A stretch of 64,000 nt of DNA, taken from positions 1 to 64,000 of the forward strand of contig QFXE01000017.1 of the NCBI GenBank assembly GCA_003349915.1, in the 5' to 3' direction. Within the stretch, counting starts at the first letter, position 1, and each line of letters begins with the position of its first letter. Position numbers and translations under genes: made by a program. The stretch comes from an endosymbiont of Escarpia spicata (GTDB taxonomy: Bacteria; Pseudomonadota; Gammaproteobacteria; Chromatiales; Chromatiaceae). This document shows, in pieces, positions 63,157 through 64,000 of the stretch. The notes under the pieces were generated by a model. It was given only the letters and a program-made list of their open reading frames with translations, was not told the origin of the DNA and searched no databases.

Positions 63157-64000
63157 ATGAGCCACCCTATCCAACAGGCCGTAGATCAGCTGCTCCTGGA
63201 GCAAGGTGAATACAGCCCCCTCGAACTTCTACTGTCGGAGGGACGTCTGGATTACAGCGATTATGAGGCTTGGCGCACCGGTGAGATCCCACGACTGGAA
63301 CAAGTGTTGTTCGGCGACCCGGAAAAGTTGGACGGCCTTCTGGCCGAGGCCCAGGAGTATGCTGCTGCCCTGGCCCTGCAACCGGAAACACTGCGCTACC
63401 ACGCTTGGGGAGGTTCCGGTGGGTCCCCCCTCAGCTTCAGTGACAACAACATCCGGGAGCAGCGCTTCCATACTGTTTTCCGCAAGGCCGAAGATCAGCC
63501 TCAGTTCGACCTGTTCATGGACGCCACGGCAACCAACCTGGCCAATGGCATCGTCCTGGCGCTTATCGATCGCAACAACCACGAAGCCCATCGCCTGCTC
63601 GATCAGTTGTTTGAGGTGGACCCTGGCCATCCCCGGCTGGGAGCGCTTGAAAGAATGGTTGAGGCAGGTGATCGGCTGGCCGAACCTGTCGCAGACTGCG
63701 AGTGGGAACTCCACTATCTGAAGGATGAACTCCTGCCTCTGGCCGAGAAGGAGCTGGGACGCGAAAGCCGCAACCTGCTGGTGCCTCATTGGCGGCGACT
63801 CACCGACGCCCTCCATGGCCAGGCCTTCGACCCCACCCAGCCAGAGCTGCATGCCAGCTACACGGCAAGCCAGACCTTTGACTGGGAAACGGTGCGCCGC
63901 ACAACTCAGGAGGATCCCGATTGGCCACAACAAGTCCTGCTGCTGCGCCGTCACGCCCATGCCTGTGGACGCATGCACAACCTGCTGGAGTCCCTGCAAA
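63157..64000 (+). CDS. Unrecognised protein, 3' end beyond the window
   Basis: An open frame runs from ATG 63157 to the window end (281 codons so far), 26 nt after the helicase gene, and is probably co-transcribed. It is soluble and Leu/Glu-rich. Features include SPLELLLSEGRLDYSDYEAWRTGEIPRLEQVLFGDPEKL, NIREQRFHTVFRKAEDQPQFDLFMDATATNLANGIVLALIDRNNHEAHRLLDQLFEVDPGHPRLGALERMVEAGD (TPR-like) and repeated W-containing helices. No family recognised. Conserved linkage to a SWIM/SNF2 gene would support a joint role. Confidence 0.7.
   Translation, partial: MSHPIQQAVDQLLLEQGEYSPLELLLSEGRLDYSDYEAWRTGEIPRLEQVLFGDPEKLDGLLAEAQEYAAALALQPETLRYHAWGGSGGSPLSFSDNNIREQRFHTVFRKAEDQPQFDLFMDATATNLANGIVLALIDRNNHEAHRLLDQLFEVDPGHPRLGALERMVEAGDRLAEPVADCEWELHYLKDELLPLAEKELGRESRNLLVPHWRRLTDALHGQAFDPTQPELHASYTASQTFDWETVRRTTQEDPDWPQQVLLLRRHAHACGRMHNLLESLQ

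Noticed and set aside
1-64000. General reassignment of TGA to Trp
   Set aside because: TGA is used as a real stop in intact genes (for example tamA and the ATGA overlaps), so any readthrough would have to be local.
1-64000. CRISPR arrays, tRNA or rRNA genes
   Set aside because: No regular spaced repeats and no tRNA- or rRNA-like sequence were seen; the only tandem repeats are coding.

Overview
The window looks like a chromosomal segment of a gammaproteobacterium, probably a sulfur- or metal-oxidising lineage near Chromatiales/Sedimenticola/Thiodiazotropha. The basis is gene content: TamA/TamB, PpsR, a DsrE-family protein, many c-type cytochromes, an NO-response cluster, and arsenic and copper islands. 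The lineage is inferred from family content only. No rRNA, tRNA, CRISPR array or intact transposase was seen.

Layout. 0-3 kb holds small exported or orphan genes and an outer-membrane-type gene broken by one in-frame TGA. 3.1-14.1 kb is one giant secreted RHS/YD-repeat protein (3672 aa) with PKD/Ig domains and two FG-GAP propeller modules. 14.8-17.6 kb is a Crp/Fnr regulator with a polytopic heme-copper-like membrane protein, a DUF2249 protein and a hemerythrin, preceded by an FNR/DNR-type box; this looks like an NO/O2 response unit. 17.7-27.6 kb holds a DUF2235 hydrolase, a PGDYG-like protein, a DUF4197 protein, a PAS-GGDEF-EAL signalling protein, an OmpA protein with 25-residue repeats, an exported protein and a HIT protein. 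27.8-41 kb is mostly housekeeping and envelope: ppsR, deaD, an adenylate cyclase with a lipoprotein, a decayed nifJ/PFOR tail, a DUF3943 protein, tamA-tamB, and an ArsR-rhodanese regulator.

41.1-48 kb carries a fatty-acid-hydroxylase-family protein, a DsrE protein and then a probable redox operon. That operon encodes a NapH-like polyferredoxin continuous with a GltD-like flavoprotein (interrupted by one TGA and containing an in-frame REP palindrome), a membrane-anchored monoheme cytochrome, a ten-heme cytochrome resembling the HAO family, and a small Ig-like exported protein. 48-52.3 kb is an arsenic operon on the minus strand: arsR, small thioredoxin, GAPDH, DUF2703, arsJ and an ArsP-like permease, with a perfect palindrome in front of arsR. 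52.6-54.3 kb has two exported genes. 54.4-59.5 kb is a copper island on the minus strand (copA with an internal deletion, copB, two c-type cytochromes, DUF411, DUF4399, DUF302), with a truncated DUF302 copy and a CusA-like fragment. 59.9-64 kb has a SWIM/SNF2 helicase and an unrecognised partial gene.

Two themes run through the window. Small dispersed palindromic repeats recur, including one inside a coding sequence and a pair of about 150-bp copies whose hairpin loops are inverted relative to each other. Single-lesion or degraded genes are also unusually common (TGA stops, frameshifts, internal deletions), which may be real decay or draft-assembly errors.
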